Shown: one piece after another, positions 15,567 through 26,280 of the stretch | Layout: each line of letters opens with the position of its first letter | Position numbering within the stretch: the first letter of the stretch is position 1 | Source: AC-56 sp963798705 | GTDB lineage: Bacteria > Actinomycetota > Thermoleophilia > Solirubrobacterales > 70-9 | Reading direction: 5' to 3' | Assembly: GCA_963798705.1 (NCBI GenBank) | Contig: CAWCTW010000005.1 | Coordinates: forward strand, 2,108,001-2,172,000 | DNA length: 64,000 nucleotides | The notes under the pieces: generated by a model | What the model was told of the DNA's origin: nothing | The model's database searches: none | Seen by the model: the letters and a program-made list of their open reading frames with translations, nothing else | Position numbers and translations under genes: made by a program

Positions 15567-17135
15567 CTAGAGCGGGATGTTGCCGTGCTTTCGTTTCGGC
15601 TGCTCCACCCGCTTCGTCTGGAGGGTCCGGAGGGCGCGGATCAGCTTCGGGCGAGTCTCGTGCGGGACGATCACGTCGTCGATGTACCCGCGCTCGGCCG
15701 CCGAGTAGGGGTTCGCGAAGCGGGCCTTGTAGTCGGTGATGAGCTTCTCACGGCGCTCGTCCGGGGTGGGAGAGTGCTGGATGTCGCGCCGGAAGATGAT
15801 GTTCACGGCGCCCTCCGGCCCCATCACCGCTACCTCCGAGGTCGGCCAGGCGAAGTTGAAGTCGGCCAGCATGTGCTTCGATGCCATGACGTCGTAGGCG
15901 CCGCCGTACGCCTTCCGGGTGACGACCGTCAGCTTCGGCACGGTGGCCTCCGTGAACGCGTAGAGGAGCTTCGCCCCGTGGCGGATGATGCCGCCCCACT
16001 CCTGCGAGGTCCCCGGCAGGAAGCCGGGAACGTCGGTGAACGTGATCAGCGGGATGTTGAAGGCGTCGCAGAAGCGGACGAATCTCGCGCCCTTCACGGA
16101 GGAGTCGATGTCGAGGACGCCAGCCAGATGCCGAGGTTGGTTGCCGACGATTCCGACCGGGTGGCCGTCGAGCCGTGAGAGCCCGACGACGATGTTCTGC
16201 GCGTAGTGCTGGTGGACCTCGAAGAAGTCGCCGTCGTCGACGATGAGCGAGATGACGTCGCGCATGTCGTAGGGCTTCGACGGATCGTCCGGGACGATCT
16301 CATCGAGCGTCTCCTCGGCTCGGTCGGGGTCGTCATAGGGCTCGACCCTGGGCGGCATCTCGAGGTTGTTCAGGGGCAGGAACGACATCAGGTAGCGCAC
16401 GTCCTCCAGGCACTGCTCCTCGGTCTCCTCGGCGAAATGGGCGACGCCCGACTTCGTGTTGTGGGCCATCGCCCCCCCGAGGTCCTCGAAGCCCACCTCC
16501 TCGCCGGTGACCGTCTTGATCACGTCAGGGCCGGTGATGAACATGTGCGAGGTCTCCTTGACCATGAAGATGAAGTCGGTCATCGCGGGCGAGTAGACGG
16601 CCCCTCCCGCGCAGGGACCCATGATCACGCTGAGCTGCGGGATCACGCCCGAGCACTGCACGTTCCTGACGAAGACGTCGCCGTACGCGCCCAGCGAGAC
16701 CACGCCCTCCTGGATCCGCGCCCCGCCGGAGTCGTTCAGGCCGATGACCGGACAGCCGATCTTGGCCGCCAGATCCATCACCTTCACCATCTTCTCGCCC
16801 ATCACCTCGCCCAGCGAGCCGCCGAAGACGGTGAAGTCCTGGGAGAACACCGCGACCGGCCGGCCGTCGATCGTCCCCCAGCCGGTGACGACCGCGTCGC
16901 CGTAGGGGCGCCGCTTCTGCATCTCGAACTCGTAGGTCCGGTGGCGGACGAAGGTGTCGAGCTCCTCGAACGAGCCCGGATCGAGGAGCTTCTCGACGCG
17001 CTCGCGGGCGGTCAGCTTGCCCTTGTCGTGCTGCTTGGCGACGGCCTCCTCGGAGGCCGAGTGAACCGCCTGCTCGCGCAGCTCCCTCAGGTAGGCGAGC
17101 TTCTCCTCGTGTGTCTCCGGAAACTTCTCGCGCAC
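15567..17135 (-). CDS. pccB: Acyl-CoA (propionyl-CoA) carboxylase, beta subunit
   Basis: 522 residues, full length. Carboxyltransferase that moves CO2 from carboxybiotin to acetyl- or propionyl-CoA. Two crotonase-like halves: the N half has the acyl-CoA oxyanion-hole region IGLNDSGGARIQEGV and GPCAGGAVYSPAMTDF, and the C half has FTDVPGFLPGTSQEWGGI, TVVTRKAYGGAYDVMASKH and WPTSEVAVMGPEGAV. Overall closest to PccB/AccB of actinobacteria. The biotin-carrying alpha subunit is not in the window. An epsilon-like peptide is encoded at 11542-11772. With the mutase at 23402 it could supply the propionyl-CoA to succinyl-CoA route. Confidence 0.95.
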   Translation of the reverse strand: MREKFPETHEEKLAYLRELREQAVHSASEEAVAKQHDKGKLTARERVEKLLDPGSFEELDTFVRHRTYEFEMQKRRPYGDAVVTGWGTIDGRPVAVFSQDFTVFGGSLGEVMGEKMVKVMDLAAKIGCPVIGLNDSGGARIQEGVVSLGAYGDVFVRNVQCSGVIPQLSVIMGPCAGGAVYSPAMTDFIFMVKETSHMFITGPDVIKTVTGEEVGFEDLGGAMAHNTKSGVAHFAEETEEQCLEDVRYLMSFLPLNNLEMPPRVEPYDDPDRAEETLDEIVPDDPSKPYDMRDVISLIVDDGDFFEVHQHYAQNIVVGLSRLDGHPVGIVGNQPRHLAGVLDIDSSVKGARFVRFCDAFNIPLITFTDVPGFLPGTSQEWGGIIRHGAKLLYAFTEATVPKLTVVTRKAYGGAYDVMASKHMLADFNFAWPTSEVAVMGPEGAVNIIFRRDIQHSPTPDERREKLITDYKARFANPYSAAERGYIDDVIVPHETRPKLIRALRTLQTKRVEQPKRKHGNIPL

Positions 17136-17192
17136 GGCGGGCGGATTCTATGGCCGCAGCGGACGGTGGCCGGCGCCGGCCAAACGAGCGCG

Positions 17193-17648
17193 CTACTTCG
17201 GCTGCGGGGGCGCCCCTCCCCGGTTGGCCGAGGCGGGCTCGCCGCCGGTGGGCTTCCCCCGCGGCTTCGGAGGTGAGCTCGGGTGCGTCGGTTCCGTCCC
17301 TGCGGTTCCCGAGCGCCCGCCAGGCGGCGTCGGAGGGGCGGCGGCCTTTCCCGACTGTCCTTGGGCGCCGTCACGAGCGGATGCCCCGCCGCCGCCTCGC
17401 TCCACCGAGTGCCCGCCGGATTGGCGGGACGCACCTCGAGACGTGGATCCCGCGCTCGCGTGTGACCGAGGCCCGTGAGCATCGCCTGCGCTCGAGCTCG
17501 ACCGTGAATGTCGGCCCGGGCTCCCGCTCCTGTCCCCGAGATGCTGCTGCGAGCCGCCGTCGCCCTTCGAGGCCCGCGGGCCCGCACCTTCAGATCCCGG
17601 CGGCGCGTCGGCGCCGCCCCCGCATCCGGCGATGACAAGCCCGACCAC
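17193..17648 (-). CDS. Low-complexity putative lipoprotein
   Basis: From GTG 17648 the frame gives a short hydrophobic stretch and lipobox VIAGC, then about 140 residues rich in Gly, Ser, Pro, Arg and Lys with no recognisable domain. The hydrophobic region really begins about 14 codons earlier (VVLGLAIAVVGLVIAGC), but no ATG/GTG/TTG is available there before an in-frame stop. Either an unusual start or a lost base is involved. Base composition alone could keep such a frame open, so this is tentative. Confidence 0.35.
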   Translation of the reverse strand: MVGLVIAGCGGGADAPPGSEGAGPRASKGDGGSQQHLGDRSGSPGRHSRSSSSAGDAHGPRSHASAGSTSRGASRQSGGHSVERGGGGASARDGAQGQSGKAAAPPTPPGGRSGTAGTEPTHPSSPPKPRGKPTGGEPASANRGGAPPQPK

Positions 17649-17731
17649 GGCGATGGCCAGCCCCAGGACGACGCTCGTCCCCCAGGCCGGGATGCGTCTG
17701 CAATCGTGTCGCTTTCGGTGTCATGACCAGG

Positions 17732-17761
17732 ACTGGCGGGGGCCATGCGGCCCCCGCCAGT
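17732..17761 (-). terminator. Hairpin terminator after the decapeptide-repeat gene
   Basis: A perfect 13-bp stem (17732-17744 with 17749-17761) around ATGC. It lies 10 bases beyond the TGA at 17771-17773 that ends the frame-corrected repeat protein, supporting that stop as the original one. Confidence 0.8.
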
Positions 17762-17770
17762 CGAGTTACT

Positions 17771-18478
17771 TCACGCTCTAGTTATCGCGGCTCGCCGCTG
17801 CCTTACGCCGGATAGGCAGGTAGCGATCGCCGTGATCGTGCGCTGGGCGGCGTGGTGTTCTGATACGCCACGATCCACCCGTTGCCGGACTGGAACGAGG
17901 TCACCATGTGGACGCCGAAGCTCGACGTCGTCCCGCCGCCGCTGAGCACCCTCGTCCCCCCTGGGCAGGCCACGGCGGCTACGCCGTTCCCGTTGGCGGC
18001 GACGTTCACGGTGTTCGCGGCGATCTGCGTCGGCCCCAGCTCGCTGGCACGCACGGCATTCGCCAGGATCTTGGCCGAGCTCACCGAGTCGTCGGCGAGC
18101 TTATCCGTGCGTCACTGCCTGGTCCGCGATCTTGCTCGTCGTCACCGCCTGGTCGTTGAGCTTGTCGGTCGTCACCGCCAGGTCGGCAATCTTGCCGGTC
18201 GTCACCGCCTGGTCGTTGAGCTTGTCGGTCGTCACCGCCAGGTCGGCAATCTTGTCGGTCGTCACCGCCTGGTCGGCGATCTTCTTCGTCTTCGCCGCCT
18301 GGTCGGCGAGCCGGTTGCTCGTGACCGCCTGCTTGTCGATCTTGGGCTTCGTCACCGCCTTGTTCTTGATGTCGTTGGTGTCGATCTTCGACGCCGCGTA
18401 GCCGACGCCGCCGATCGACACGAACAGTGCGATCAGCGCGACGACCAGTGCCGGCGACGGCCTCATGCGTCTTGCCAT
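17771..18478 (-). CDS. Surface-anchored decapeptide-repeat protein, two frameshifts
   Basis: Starts MARRMRPSPALVVALIALFV, an N-terminal anchor or signal. A run of ten-residue repeats of the form AVTTDKIADL/AVTTDKLNDQ follows, encoded by a near-exact 60-bp tandem repeat at 18141-18260. After an extra base near 18109 (premature TAA at 18101), the protein continues in another frame as TDKLADDSVSSAKILANAV. A C-terminal domain follows (ACPGGTRVLSGGG, SFQSGNGWIVAYQNTT). A missing base near 17851 then restores the ending QRTITAIATCL and stop at 17771. With both corrected, the 708 bases give exactly 236 codons. The general layout is frequent in Thermoleophilia; function unknown, probably extracellular. 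Confidence 0.65.
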
Positions 18479-18720
18479 GGGAAAACCCCCCTAGTACTCG
18501 GAGAACCATCCCGGCTCCCCTGTTCGCGCGACCCTAACCCCTGCGCCGTCTCGCGTCAATGGTCCGAGAGGGGGGATCAGCAGTCGCCGGACACGCGGTC
18601 GGGCATTCTCGTGAGCGCCTCGACCACGCGGGGATCGAGCTCGCCTCCGGCCGCGGCGCCAAGCGCGCCGAAACTCGCGGTGGTCAGCCGGGGTTCCGGC
18701 TCGGCCCGCTCGCGGTCGTC

Positions 18721-19071
18721 TCAGCGTCGCGCGAAGGGGCGCCGCTCGGGGGATCCCAGCTCATCGAGGAGCTGCTCCAGAAGCCCGTCGGCCCCGTTCG
18801 GCTCCGGGCACGAGTGCTCGGCGGTGATCGACACCGACGTACCGAACCCCTTCTCGGCGAGCTCGAGCTCGATGGCGGCGACGGCGTCGCCGTTCTCGGC
18901 CGTGCGCCAGGCCAGGATCCGCCCCGGCTCGCGTGCTGTGACGAGCACGGATACCGGCTCGGGGGTTCCGACGAGCCCGGCCATCCACGCCTCCATCCGC
19001 GCAACGTCGTCGGCGAGTTCCCACAGCTCGGGCGCCGACTTCACCAGCGTTCGCATCGCTTTTGATTCCAT
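18721..19071 (-). CDS. SRPBCC-like small protein
   Basis: 116 residues from ATG 19071; the frame is open upstream but that part has no protein-like character. N-terminal strand and helix MESKAMRTLVKSAPELWELA, then alternating strands (PVSVLVTAREPGRILAWR, AAIELELAEKGFGTSVSITAEH), and a C-terminal helix GLLEQLLDELG. This is the order of a polyketide cyclase/START-type fold. No ligand can be predicted. In-frame codons after the stop (18577-18720) encode a different-looking peptide and may be a remnant of another gene. Confidence 0.6.
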   Translation of the reverse strand: MESKAMRTLVKSAPELWELADDVARMEAWMAGLVGTPEPVSVLVTAREPGRILAWRTAENGDAVAAIELELAEKGFGTSVSITAEHSCPEPNGADGLLEQLLDELGSPERRPFARR

Positions 19072-19239
19072 CGCGGCGGGGTTCTGCCACCTGGAGAGCG
19101 ACTCCTCCCTCCGGACGTGACGTTTGCACCGGACTGCACCTAGAAGAAGTGCGGGCCGTGCCGATCGTGGCACGAGGCGGGCTGCAAGGCATCGACCAGC
19201 TCCCGCCTCGGTTCCAGACGTCCATTCCGGCCCGACAGG

Positions 19240-20198
19240 CGCCTCTGCCAGCCGCCGGGGCGCGGAGCGGCGAAGATCGAGCACGGGCCGCTTCCAGCTC
19301 GCCTCGGCTCGCCTCGATGACAGCCCCGGCAGGCCGCCGGATGCGCCGCAGGATCTCCAGGGCCAGGTCGACCTGGCGATAAGCCAGAGGATCAGGACGA
19401 GCTCGAGCGCCTGGGCGGCGTGTGCCCGCGCGCAGTCCGCGGAGCGAAGCAGCCGGCGCGGCCCGGGTCGTGACCGTCGTAGCCCGCAGGCACAGGGTCA
19501 GCCGGCGATCCGTTGCGGCAGTGCACCCGCACGCACTCAAGCCTCTGACCCTCGCTTTCGAACTCCCCGGTGGGCGCCAACCAGTCTTGGCGAGCCAGGG
19601 GCTGGGACGGTTCCGCCAGCGGGGCGAATCGACGACGTCGAGCCATGGCGTCGCGAGCCAGCAGGAGCATTCGCATCGAGGAATGAGCTCCGCCATAACG
19701 ACGTCGGCGGCTGGGAGTCGTCGACAATCCTCGATCACGCAGCCGGTCGAGCGACTCCGTGGCGAGCGGCAGGCCGGCGGCGCGAGCCCGCGCCAGGAAC
19801 GCGTGCGCCGGGCGAGTGCTCAGGACCGCCGGGCATGCGGGCGCCAGACGTCGAAGCCGGTAGGCCGGTCGCCGAGAAGGCATACGTCTCCGCGACCCCG
19901 CCTGGCGATTGAGCGTGCGCCGGACGGTCTGGCCGTCGATCCGCCTGCATGGTGTCCGAGCTGATCGGACTCGAAGGCGGCCGGGCGCGAGGTGACGGCC
20001 GAGATCTGCAGGCCGTCCACGGGGGCGCCGCCGCCGCGATCCCAATCCGCGGGCCACGCCGAACCCCAGTCGAACCGGGGTCGAGAACGAGATTCAGCGG
20101 CGTGGCACAGCATCGCCAGCAGCCAGGTGCTGCCCGTGCGGGGCGAGCCGAAGACAGACGAGGTCGGACTCGAGCTCCTCCTCGTCGAAGCTCGCCAT
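19240..20198 (-). pseudogene. Decayed sulfotransferase paralogue (copy D)
   Basis: Begins with ATG 20198 and MASFDEEELESDLV, then needs a frame change to read SVFGSPRTGSTWLLAMLCHA, the PAPS-binding loop shared with the intact copies. Further recognisable fragments occur in several frames, for example PADWDRGGGAPVDGLQISA, ADVVMAELIPR and FESEGQRLECVRVHCRN (equivalent to FETEEERREFVRDNCLN in copy A). Many indels separate them and the C-terminal region is not identifiable, so the 5' and 3' limits are approximate. Same strand and order as the rest of the array. Confidence 0.75.
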
Positions 20199-20220
20199 GG
20201 TCCCCGCGTCTCGCTGCGCG

Positions 20221-21254
20221 TCATGCCGATCCGGCGCTCGTAGCCGAAGTCGGCAAGCCGCTCGCCCATGATCTCCAGCGCGACCTCCTGCTCACGGCGG
20301 GTCGAGCACTCGCGCCATCTTCCGGGCGACGCCGCGCGGCGCCGCTTGCCGGCCCCCTTTCGCTGCTCGGGCACCTCGTCGAACGAGTGGCTGGCGACGA
20401 TCTCGCTGAATCCGGTCCCCGTCGCTCGGGAGGCCGATCCAGCCGGCCAGGTCGGCGAGCTCCTTCGAGCGTGTCCGCGAGCAGGTCCTCGTAGCGCACG
20501 AGCCTGCGCAGGGCCGAGTCGTGGTCCCGGTATGCCTTGGCGCAGACGTTCATCCGGGCCGTCCAGTTGCGGCAGTTGTCACGAACCCACTCGAGCCGCT
20601 CGTCCGAGCTCTCGAATCCGCCCTTGCCGATGCCGACCCTGGTCAGCCACCCGCCGGCGCTGTTCGCGTCGAGAAGCGAGTCGATCACGTCACGCCCGTC
20701 GCGGAGCATGAAGATCATCCTCGAACGGGGGAAGAGGGACATCACGAGGTCGGCGGCGTGCGACCCGTTGACCTCCTTGATCACCAGAGGCCGGCAGGCC
20801 TCGGGCGGAGCTCCAGGCCGGCCCGCCGCGCGCGCTCGATCACCGCATGGAGGCGCACCAGCGTGAGGCGGCGCGCCTCAGGCCGCCAGACGTCGGCGAA
20901 CTCCTCCGAGAACGCGTAGCTCGAGCCGGCGCTGGAACAGGCCGTTCAGCGTGGCCGGAAACGGCGTCGTCGAGGATGTCGACGACGTTGCCCTGATGCG
21001 GTGCGAGGTGTGAGGAGATCAGGAACTCGTCGACGGGCAGAGCCGGGACACGGCTCGCTCCAGGATTCCGGCCACGAGAAGCCGAGCGGCTCGGACCGCC
21101 GGTTCGCCTCGAGCGGGTGGCAGAGCATCTCCAGCAGCCAGGTGCTTCCGGTCCGCGGCGATCCCCAGATCCAGACGAGCTTGGACTCGAGGTCCTCGTC
21201 GTCGAACGGCAGCCCGGCCGTCGCCGAGTAAGCGGCGGCCGGCTCGCGGCTCAC
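20221..21254 (-). pseudogene. Frameshifted sulfotransferase paralogue (copy C)
   Basis: Starts at GTG 21254, whose GTGA overlaps the stop of copy B. The first 60 residues are intact (FDDEDLESKLVWIWGSPRTG), then the frame breaks near 21060. The middle is coherent in a second frame (20.46-20.78 kb: KEVNGSHAADLVMSLFPRSR, LRDGRDVIDSLLDANSAGGW, VRYEDLLAD). The C-terminal part (VPEQRKGAGKRRRAASPG, EIMGERLADFGYE) is in a third. At least three shifts, so not a functional gene unless the sequence is faulty. Overall length fits the approximately 340 residues of copies A and B. Confidence 0.8.
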
Positions 21255-22279
21255 TGCTCGTACCCGAGCGCCTGGAGGCTCCGCCCGATGATCGCTTGGG
21301 CGATCGCCTGCTCGTCGGCCGTCAGGCCCTCCCGCCACGCGCCCGGCGTCGCGGAGCGGCGCAGCCTGCCCGGTCCCTTGCTCTTCTCGGGGGCGGCGGC
21401 GAACGAGTGGCCCTCGACGATCTTCTCGATGCGGGCCGGCCCGCCGGGAAGACCCAGCCAGGCGAAGAGCCCGCCCAGACGGGCGGGCGTGTCGGCCAGC
21501 AGGTCCTCGTAGCGAACTCGCCGGCGCAGCTCGGGGTCGTGGGCCTCGTATGCGCGCTCGCAGACGTTCACCCGGGCCACCCAGCTGCGGCAGCTCTCAC
21601 GCACCAATGCCAGCCGGTCATCTTCGTCGACGATCCCTCCCTCGCCTCCGCGCCACTTCGTCAACCAGCCATCGGCCCGGTTGGCATCCAGGATCGAATC
21701 GATCACGTCGCGCCCGTCGCGCAGCAGCAGGACCATCCGAGAGCGCGGGAACAGCGACATCATCAGGTCGGCCGCGTGCGAGCCGTTGACCTCCTTGATG
21801 ACCAGCAATGGAATCGCGGACGGGAGGTCGAGCCCGGCTTCCCTGGCGCGCTCGATCACCGCGTGCAGGCGGACGAGCGTGAGCCGCCGGACCTCGGGGC
21901 GCCAGACCTCCTCGTACTCCGACGAGAAGGCGTAGCTCGAGAATGCATCGGTCTGCCGGTTCAGCGTCCGGGGAAGGATGGCTCCCCCATCCTCCATCGT
22001 GTCGCCCGGGGGGCCGCCGAAGACGGCGGCCCCGACGTGGGCCGACATCTGGAACTCGTTCACCGGGAGCGCCTGCGCCTCGCCCTGCCATTTCGGCCAC
22101 CATCTGAAGCCCACGCGGGAGCGCGGATCCATCTTCAGCGGGTGGCACAGCATCTCGAGCAACCAGGTGCTGCCGCTCCTGGGGGACCCCCAGATCCACA
22201 CCAGCTTCGACTCGAGCTCCTCGTCGTCGAACGGCAGCCCGGCCGTGGCCGAGTAGGTTCCGGCGACCTCCGCGGTCAC
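21251..22279 (-). CDS. Sulfotransferase-family protein (copy B)
   Basis: 342 residues from GTG 22279, in a 4-nt GTGA overlap with copy A. Transfers sulfonate from PAPS to an unknown acceptor. The 5'-phosphosulfate loop is GSPRSGSTW (31-39). The 3'-phosphate region is FPRSRMVLLLRDGRDVIDS, with the serine and arginine expected of the family, and YEDLLAD is the distal helix. The C-terminal KSKGPGRLRRSATPGAW is a basic strip also seen in copy A. No signal peptide or membrane segment is visible, so it is probably cytosolic. Co-directional with two glycosyltransferases and a UDP-sugar enzyme upstream, hence a possible sugar acceptor (inference). Confidence 0.85.
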   Translation of the reverse strand: MTAEVAGTYSATAGLPFDDEELESKLVWIWGSPRSGSTWLLEMLCHPLKMDPRSRVGFRWWPKWQGEAQALPVNEFQMSAHVGAAVFGGPPGDTMEDGGAILPRTLNRQTDAFSSYAFSSEYEEVWRPEVRRLTLVRLHAVIERAREAGLDLPSAIPLLVIKEVNGSHAADLMMSLFPRSRMVLLLRDGRDVIDSILDANRADGWLTKWRGGEGGIVDEDDRLALVRESCRSWVARVNVCERAYEAHDPELRRRVRYEDLLADTPARLGGLFAWLGLPGGPARIEKIVEGHSFAAAPEKSKGPGRLRRSATPGAWREGLTADEQAIAQAIIGRSLQALGYEQ

Positions 22280-23401
22280 GTCTCGTATCCGAGCTTCACC
22301 AGGCCCCTGCCCATGATCTCCTGCGCCATCTCCTGATCCTCGGGGGACAGGCCCTGGCGCCACGCTCCGGGGGTGGCGGAGCGGCGGACCTTGCCGGGCC
22401 CCTTGCGCTTCTCCGGGACGGCCTCGAACGAGTGCTGCTTGGCGATGTTCTCGATCCGCCGCGGGCCTCCGGGAAGGTCGAGCCAGGTGGCGAGGTCGCC
22501 CAGATGGCTGTTGGTGTCCGCGAGCAGGTCCTCGTAGCGGATCTTGCGGCGCAGCTCGGGATCGTGGTTGTCGTAGGCCTTCGTGCACACGTTCATCCGG
22601 GCCGCCCAGTTGAGGCAGTTGTCGCGCACGAACTCTCGCCGCTCCTCCTCGGTCTCGAACGCTCCCTTGCCACCCCCCTTCTTCGTCAGCCAGCCGCCCG
22701 CCTTGCTGGCGTCCAGGAGCGAGTCGAGGACGTCGCGGCCGTCGCGGACCAGGAAGATCATCTTGGAGCGCGGGAACAGCGACATCACGACATCGGCGCC
22801 GTGGGAGCCGTTCACCTCCTTGATCATCAACAGCGGCATCTGGTCGGGCAAGTTCAGGCCGGACTCGCGGCCGCGCTCGATCACTGCATGGAGGCGCACC
22901 AGGGTCATGCGGCGCACCTCGGGACGCCAGACGTCCGCGTACGCCGACGAAAAGGCGTAGCTGGCGAACGATCCCGAGAAGCCGTTCAGGGTCCGCGGGA
23001 GCACCACGCCATCGTCCATCTGCGCGACGCCGGTGCCGGGGACGATGTGGGATGTGATCAGGAACTCGTTCACCGGCAGCGCCGCGGCTTCCCCCTGCCA
23101 TCCCTCGCGCCACTTGAAGCCCACGTCGGACTTCGGCTCCACCTTCAACGGGTGGCACAGCATCTCCAGCAGCCAGGTGCTGCCCGTCCGGGGGGAGCCG
23201 TAGATCCAGACGAGCTTCGACTCGAGCTCCTCGTCGTCGAACTCCAGCTCTGCGTTGGCCCTCAGAGCGATCCACCTCCCTCGTTCTCGTACCCGAGCCT
23301 CGTCAGCCCCGAGCTTCGACTCGAGCTCCTCGTCGTCGAACGGAAGGCCCGGCGGTCGCGGAGTGGGTATCGCTCCGGGTTTCGGGGTCTCGCGTCGGCG
23401 C

Positions 23402-23415
<14 letters not shown>
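22276..23415 (-). CDS. Sulfotransferase-family protein (copy A)
   Basis: 379 residues if started at GTG 23415, which overlaps the 3' end of the mutase gene. PAPS loop GSPRTGSTW (73-81), then KEVNGSHGADVVMSLFPRSK and FLVRDGRDVLDSLLDASKAGGW (about 221-242), IRYEDLLAD, and a C-terminal basic KRKGPGKVRRSATPGAW. Residues 1-50 are not native to this gene. They read through the remnant of a deleted paralogue (start LPFDDEELESKL, tail out of frame). The ancestral start may be a CTG at 23265 in a CTGA overlap with the remnant's stop, giving 329 residues. Probable cytosolic PAPS-dependent sulfotransferase, acceptor unknown. Confidence 0.83.
23262..23415 (-). pseudogene. Residue of a deleted sulfotransferase paralogue
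   Basis: The frame from GTG 23415 holds the paralogue-type N-terminus PPGLPFDDEELESKLG. It is fused after a handful of codons to the paralogue-type C-terminus GLTRLGYENEGGGSL and TGA (23262-23264), one base out of frame. About 300 codons are missing between them, as expected from a deletion inside the tandem array. Confidence 0.7.
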
Positions 23416-25102
<1,687 letters not shown>

Positions 25103-25129
25103 ACCGGAAGGATAGGTGGGGGAAGGTCT

Positions 25130-26269
25130 CTAGGGCTGGAGGTCGTAGGGGTAGTCGGTGAGCGTCTCCGCGCCGGCGCCGGTGACGAGCACCAGGTCCT
25201 CCAGCCGCACGCCGCCGATGTCCGGACGGTAGAGCCCGGGCTCCACCGCGAGCACGTCGCCGGCCACCAGCTCGTCGCCGCGGGTGCGCCCCAGGCTCGG
25301 CGCCTCGTGCACCTGCAACCCCACGCCGTGTCCAAGCGAGTGGTTGAACCCCTCCAGAAGCGTCTCCCCCGCCGGCTTGGAGAGCTGCGTGGGAAGCGAG
25401 TGCTCTGCGAACAGCTCGCAGACGACCTCGAACACGTCCCTGCCACCCGCGCCGGGCCGGATCGCTGCGACCGCACGGTCGAGCGCCTCCCGGCAGAGGC
25501 CGTGCCATTCGGGGATCTCGGCGGGTGGCTCGCCGACCACGAACGTTCGGGTCATGTCCGCGAAGCAGGCGCTGCCCCGATCCTGGGGCCAGAGATCGAT
25601 CACCACGGGCTCCCCCGCCGCGATCGGCCCCGAGCCGCGATCGTGCCCGAGCGTCGCCTGGGGGCCGTGGGCGACGATCGGCTCCTCACAGGCGACGGGG
25701 TGGGAGGCGAGCGCGGCGGCGATGGCGTCCTTCAGGCGCTCGCTCGTGAGAGCCTCGCCGTCGACGACAAGCGATTCCGGTCCGCGCTCCGCGCGGCGCA
25801 GCAGCTCGCCCGCCGCCGCCATCGCCGCCTCCGCGGCGCGTTGGGCTCGGATGATCCCCTCGAGCTCGGGGCCGGTCTTGGCGCGTCGCCGCCGATCGAA
25901 GGCGCCGTGGTCGGGGACGAGGTCCACGCCCGCGGCACGAAGCCGGTCGGCCAGCTCGAGCGGGAACGTTGCGGGAGCGACGGCTTCGGTGATGCCCATT
26001 CGCCGGCAGGCGCGCACGACCAGCTCCTGCGCCGCGTGCTCCCAATCCGGATGTCGTTCGACGAGCTCGTCCCAGCCGAGCTGCTCGGGGCCGATCAGCT
26101 CGACGTCGGGCGCCGCCTCGTTCAACGTTCGCGACTCGAGCTGGCTGACGACCGCGTAGCGATGGCCGTCCACCTCCGCGTAGAGGAACGGATCCATGAT
26201 CTCGGCGGGCACCTCGTGGCGCATCTCGGGCGAGCGGACCGTGTCGGCGTAGATGAGGACGGAGGGCAT
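25130..26269 (-). CDS. M24-family metallopeptidase (Xaa-Pro peptidase type)
   Basis: 379 residues from ATG 26269. N-terminal creatinase-like domain (about 1-150) and a C-terminal pita-bread domain with the five metal ligands recognisable. They are Asp in VIDLWPQ, Asp in FADMTRTFVVG, His in NHSLGHGVGLQVHEAP, Glu in VEPGLYRP and Glu in VRLEDLVLV. It probably cleaves the bond before proline in short peptides, in the cytosol. It sits 11 bases after the glycosyltransferase and 27 bases before the mutase gene, in one orientation. This is likely co-transcription without an obvious shared pathway. Confidence 0.9.
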   Translation of the reverse strand: MPSVLIYADTVRSPEMRHEVPAEIMDPFLYAEVDGHRYAVVSQLESRTLNEAAPDVELIGPEQLGWDELVERHPDWEHAAQELVVRACRRMGITEAVAPATFPLELADRLRAAGVDLVPDHGAFDRRRRAKTGPELEGIIRAQRAAEAAMAAAGELLRRAERGPESLVVDGEALTSERLKDAIAAALASHPVACEEPIVAHGPQATLGHDRGSGPIAAGEPVVIDLWPQDRGSACFADMTRTFVVGEPPAEIPEWHGLCREALDRAVAAIRPGAGGRDVFEVVCELFAEHSLPTQLSKPAGETLLEGFNHSLGHGVGLQVHEAPSLGRTRGDELVAGDVLAVEPGLYRPDIGGVRLEDLVLVTGAGAETLTDYPYDLQP

Positions 26270-26280
26270 CGTCGCGAGTG

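Noticed and set aside
18141..18260. Regular short repeats that could be a CRISPR array
   Set aside because: The 30-base units run without spacers, keep one reading frame and encode AVTTDK-type repeats of a single protein.
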